NCBI GenBank assembly: GCA_018827685.1 | Contig: JAHJXD010000013.1 | Location: forward strand, 1-7,923 | Direction of reading: 5' to 3' | Length of the DNA: 7,923 nucleotides | Source of the DNA: Patescibacteria group bacterium | GTDB lineage: Bacteria; Patescibacteriota; Patescibacteriia; Patescibacteriales; GWC2-42-12 | Shown: in pieces, positions 6,843-7,923 of the stretch | Layout: each line of letters opens with the position of its first letter | Numbering within the stretch: the stretch's first letter is position 1 | Translations under genes and position numbers: made by a program | Notes under the pieces: generated by a model | Database searches by the model: none | Told to the model about the DNA's origin: nothing | What the model saw: only the letters and a program-made list of their open reading frames with translations

Positions 6843-7877
6843 ATGGAAGTGCCATCAATTTTTTTAAACAGAATATTATCAGAAATGGTTCAAAAAAATG
6901 GCTCTGATTTGCATTTGGCCGTAGGCAGTCCGCCTATAATAAGAATAAACGGCCAATTTGTTCCTTTGGCCGGTCAGAAAATGGTTACCAGCGAAATGAT
7001 AAATAAAATTACAGAAACTTTTTTAGACCTTGACGAGATCGTTAAATTAAAAGAAACCAAAGGCGTAAATTTAGTAAAAAATATTTCAAAGTTTCGTTTT
7101 CGGGTAAATGTTTTTTATCAAAAAGGACTTTTAGCCTTATCTTTTCATTATATTCCGGGCGCGATAAAGAGTTTTAACGATTTGGGCTTGGTCGAAGTTT
7201 GCCGTAATTTTTTACAAGCCGCTTCTGGCCTGTTAATCATTGCCGGAGCTGCTAATTCAGGTAAAACTACCACCGCGGCCGCTTTTATTGAAGAGCTTAA
7301 TAAAACTAAAGTTTTGAATATTGTCACGATTGAAGATCCGATTGAATATTTATTTGTTAGTAAAACCAGCCTGGTTATGCAGCGCCAAATTGGCGTAGAC
7401 GTCAACACAGTAGCCGATGCCTTGGATTATTGCTTAAGCGAAGACATGGACGTGGTTTATATTAATGAAATAAAAGACAATCAGGTTTTTAACTCAGTTA
7501 TGCCAAAAATTTTTGAGTTAGCTTCTGGAAATTGTTTAGTTGTTTTGGAGATCAATGCGGATAGTTCTAATAGGGTTTTAGAAAAAGTTTTAGCCGGCAT
7601 GGCTATAAATTTGCCGACTGAAGCCGCGCGTTATAATTTAGCGGATATTTTAATCGGCATCTTAGTGCAGAAATTAGTTAAACGTCGAGGCGGCGGCCTG
7701 GTTTTAGCTAATGAAATATTATTAAATAATGCGTCTGCTAAATCATTAATTAGAGAAGGTAAAATCTATCAATTAGAAAGCGTTATGCAAACATCAAGAA
7801 AAGAAGGTATGATTAGCATGAATAAATCGCTTAATAATTTGATTGAGTCAGGCGAAGTTAGAAGAGAAGATATTTAG
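6843..7877 (+). CDS. Divergent PilT-family ATPase with degraded catalytic motifs
   Basis: 344 aa, PilT length. Family marks: SDLHLAVGSPPIIRINGQF (21-39), FRFRVNVFYQKG (84-95), Asp box VTIEDPIEY (161-169), and the C-terminal LIREGKIYQLESVMQTSRK (302-320) that matches the PilT AIRNLIRE region. There is no tetracysteine zinc site, so it is not PilB. Key positions have changed. Walker A is GAANSGKTTT (135-144) instead of GPTGSGKST, keeping K141. Walker B is MDVVYINEIKD (202-212), with Glu209 kept but Gly to Asn and Arg to Lys. The His box reads SGNCLVVLEINA (228-239), with Cys and Asn where two histidines belong, and an expected Arg in the 'F-R-x-I-P' segment is His (102). ATP binding looks possible, normal hydrolysis doubtful. 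It starts 5 nt after the response regulator. A PilU-like accessory or regulatory motor subunit is the best reading. Confidence 0.85.
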   Translation: MEVPSIFLNRILSEMVQKNGSDLHLAVGSPPIIRINGQFVPLAGQKMVTSEMINKITETFLDLDEIVKLKETKGVNLVKNISKFRFRVNVFYQKGLLALSFHYIPGAIKSFNDLGLVEVCRNFLQAASGLLIIAGAANSGKTTTAAAFIEELNKTKVLNIVTIEDPIEYLFVSKTSLVMQRQIGVDVNTVADALDYCLSEDMDVVYINEIKDNQVFNSVMPKIFELASGNCLVVLEINADSSNRVLEKVLAGMAINLPTEAARYNLADILIGILVQKLVKRRGGGLVLANEILLNNASAKSLIREGKIYQLESVMQTSRKEGMISMNKSLNNLIESGEVRREDI

Positions 7878-7905
7878 TATTTAGTATGAAGTATGAAGTA
7901 TGAAG
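7876..7905 (+). repeat. Heptanucleotide tandem repeat (AGTATGA), about four units
   Basis: AGTATTT, then AGTATGA three times, then AG, with a strict 7-bp period. The first unit begins inside the TAG stop of the PilT-like gene. Each perfect unit contains an ATG, at 7886, 7893 and 7900, and because 7 is not a multiple of 3 these fall in three different frames. Only the last stays open to the window end. Confidence 0.85.
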
Positions 7906-7923
7906 AATAAAAAAATAAATTTA
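7900..7923 (+). CDS. Possible start of the next gene (partial)
   Basis: The last ATG of the heptamer repeat opens a frame, MKNKKINL, that runs to the window edge. The lysine-rich start is like the leader of a prepilin or of a membrane protein, and T precedes the ATG as for the other operon genes. Only eight codons are visible, so this is a weak suggestion. Confidence 0.2.

Noticed and set aside
1..7923. Alternative genetic code (UGA as glycine, as in SR1/Gracilibacteria)
   Set aside because: No gene has an in-frame TGA and glycine is encoded by GGN throughout, so although TGA is also unused as a stop in these eight genes, nothing shows recoding.
1..7923. CRISPR array, tRNA or rRNA
   Set aside because: No spaced direct repeats of CRISPR size, no cloverleaf or CCA-type ends, and no rRNA-like stretches were seen; the gaps are too short.

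Overview
The window is an AT-rich segment, roughly one third G+C by eye. It carries most of the core of a type IV pilus (T4P) machine, one divergent membrane-anchored beta-propeller gene, and a single-domain response regulator. The best fit is a Candidate Phyla Radiation (Patescibacteria, Parcubacteria-like) genome. The reasons are the compact pilM-N-O-P-B order without a secretin gene, a PilP-like protein reduced to a membrane anchor plus a terminal DPFKP motif, very divergent PilN/PilO proteins, tight gene packing, and the absence of Shine-Dalgarno sequences. This placement is inference from gene content and style; there is no rRNA or other marker here. The standard genetic code fits all genes: stops are TAA in seven and TAG in one, with no TGA.

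Layout: 16-1257 (minus) encodes a single-pass membrane protein with a Pro/Gly/Gln-rich linker and a TolB/PD40-type beta-propeller. The gap 1258-1436 holds the control region, including two near-consensus sigma70-type promoters that point in opposite directions and share an AT palindrome at their -10 elements. From 1437 to 4630 lies an assembly-platform block: pilM, a PilN-like gene with a very long cytoplasmic extension, a PilO-like gene, and a mini-PilP. Next come the canonical extension ATPase pilB (4642-6381), a 75-nt gap holding a small MITE-like inverted repeat flanked by an 8-bp direct repeat, a CheY-like receiver (6457-6837), and a PilT-family ATPase with eroded catalytic motifs (6843-7877). 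The window ends in a heptanucleotide repeat (AGTATGA) that may overlap the start of another gene.

How they fit together: PilM (cytoplasmic, actin-like) should dock on the N-terminus of the PilN-like protein. PilN/PilO form the membrane heterodimer, and the mini-PilP probably adds an anchor. PilB powers pilus extension. The degenerate PilT-like protein may modulate retraction or motor choice, perhaps under the CheY-like receiver encoded 5 nt upstream of it. PilC, major pilin, prepilin peptidase and a canonical PilT are not in the window. The lack of PilQ and of the secretin-binding HR domain of PilP fits a cell without an outer membrane.
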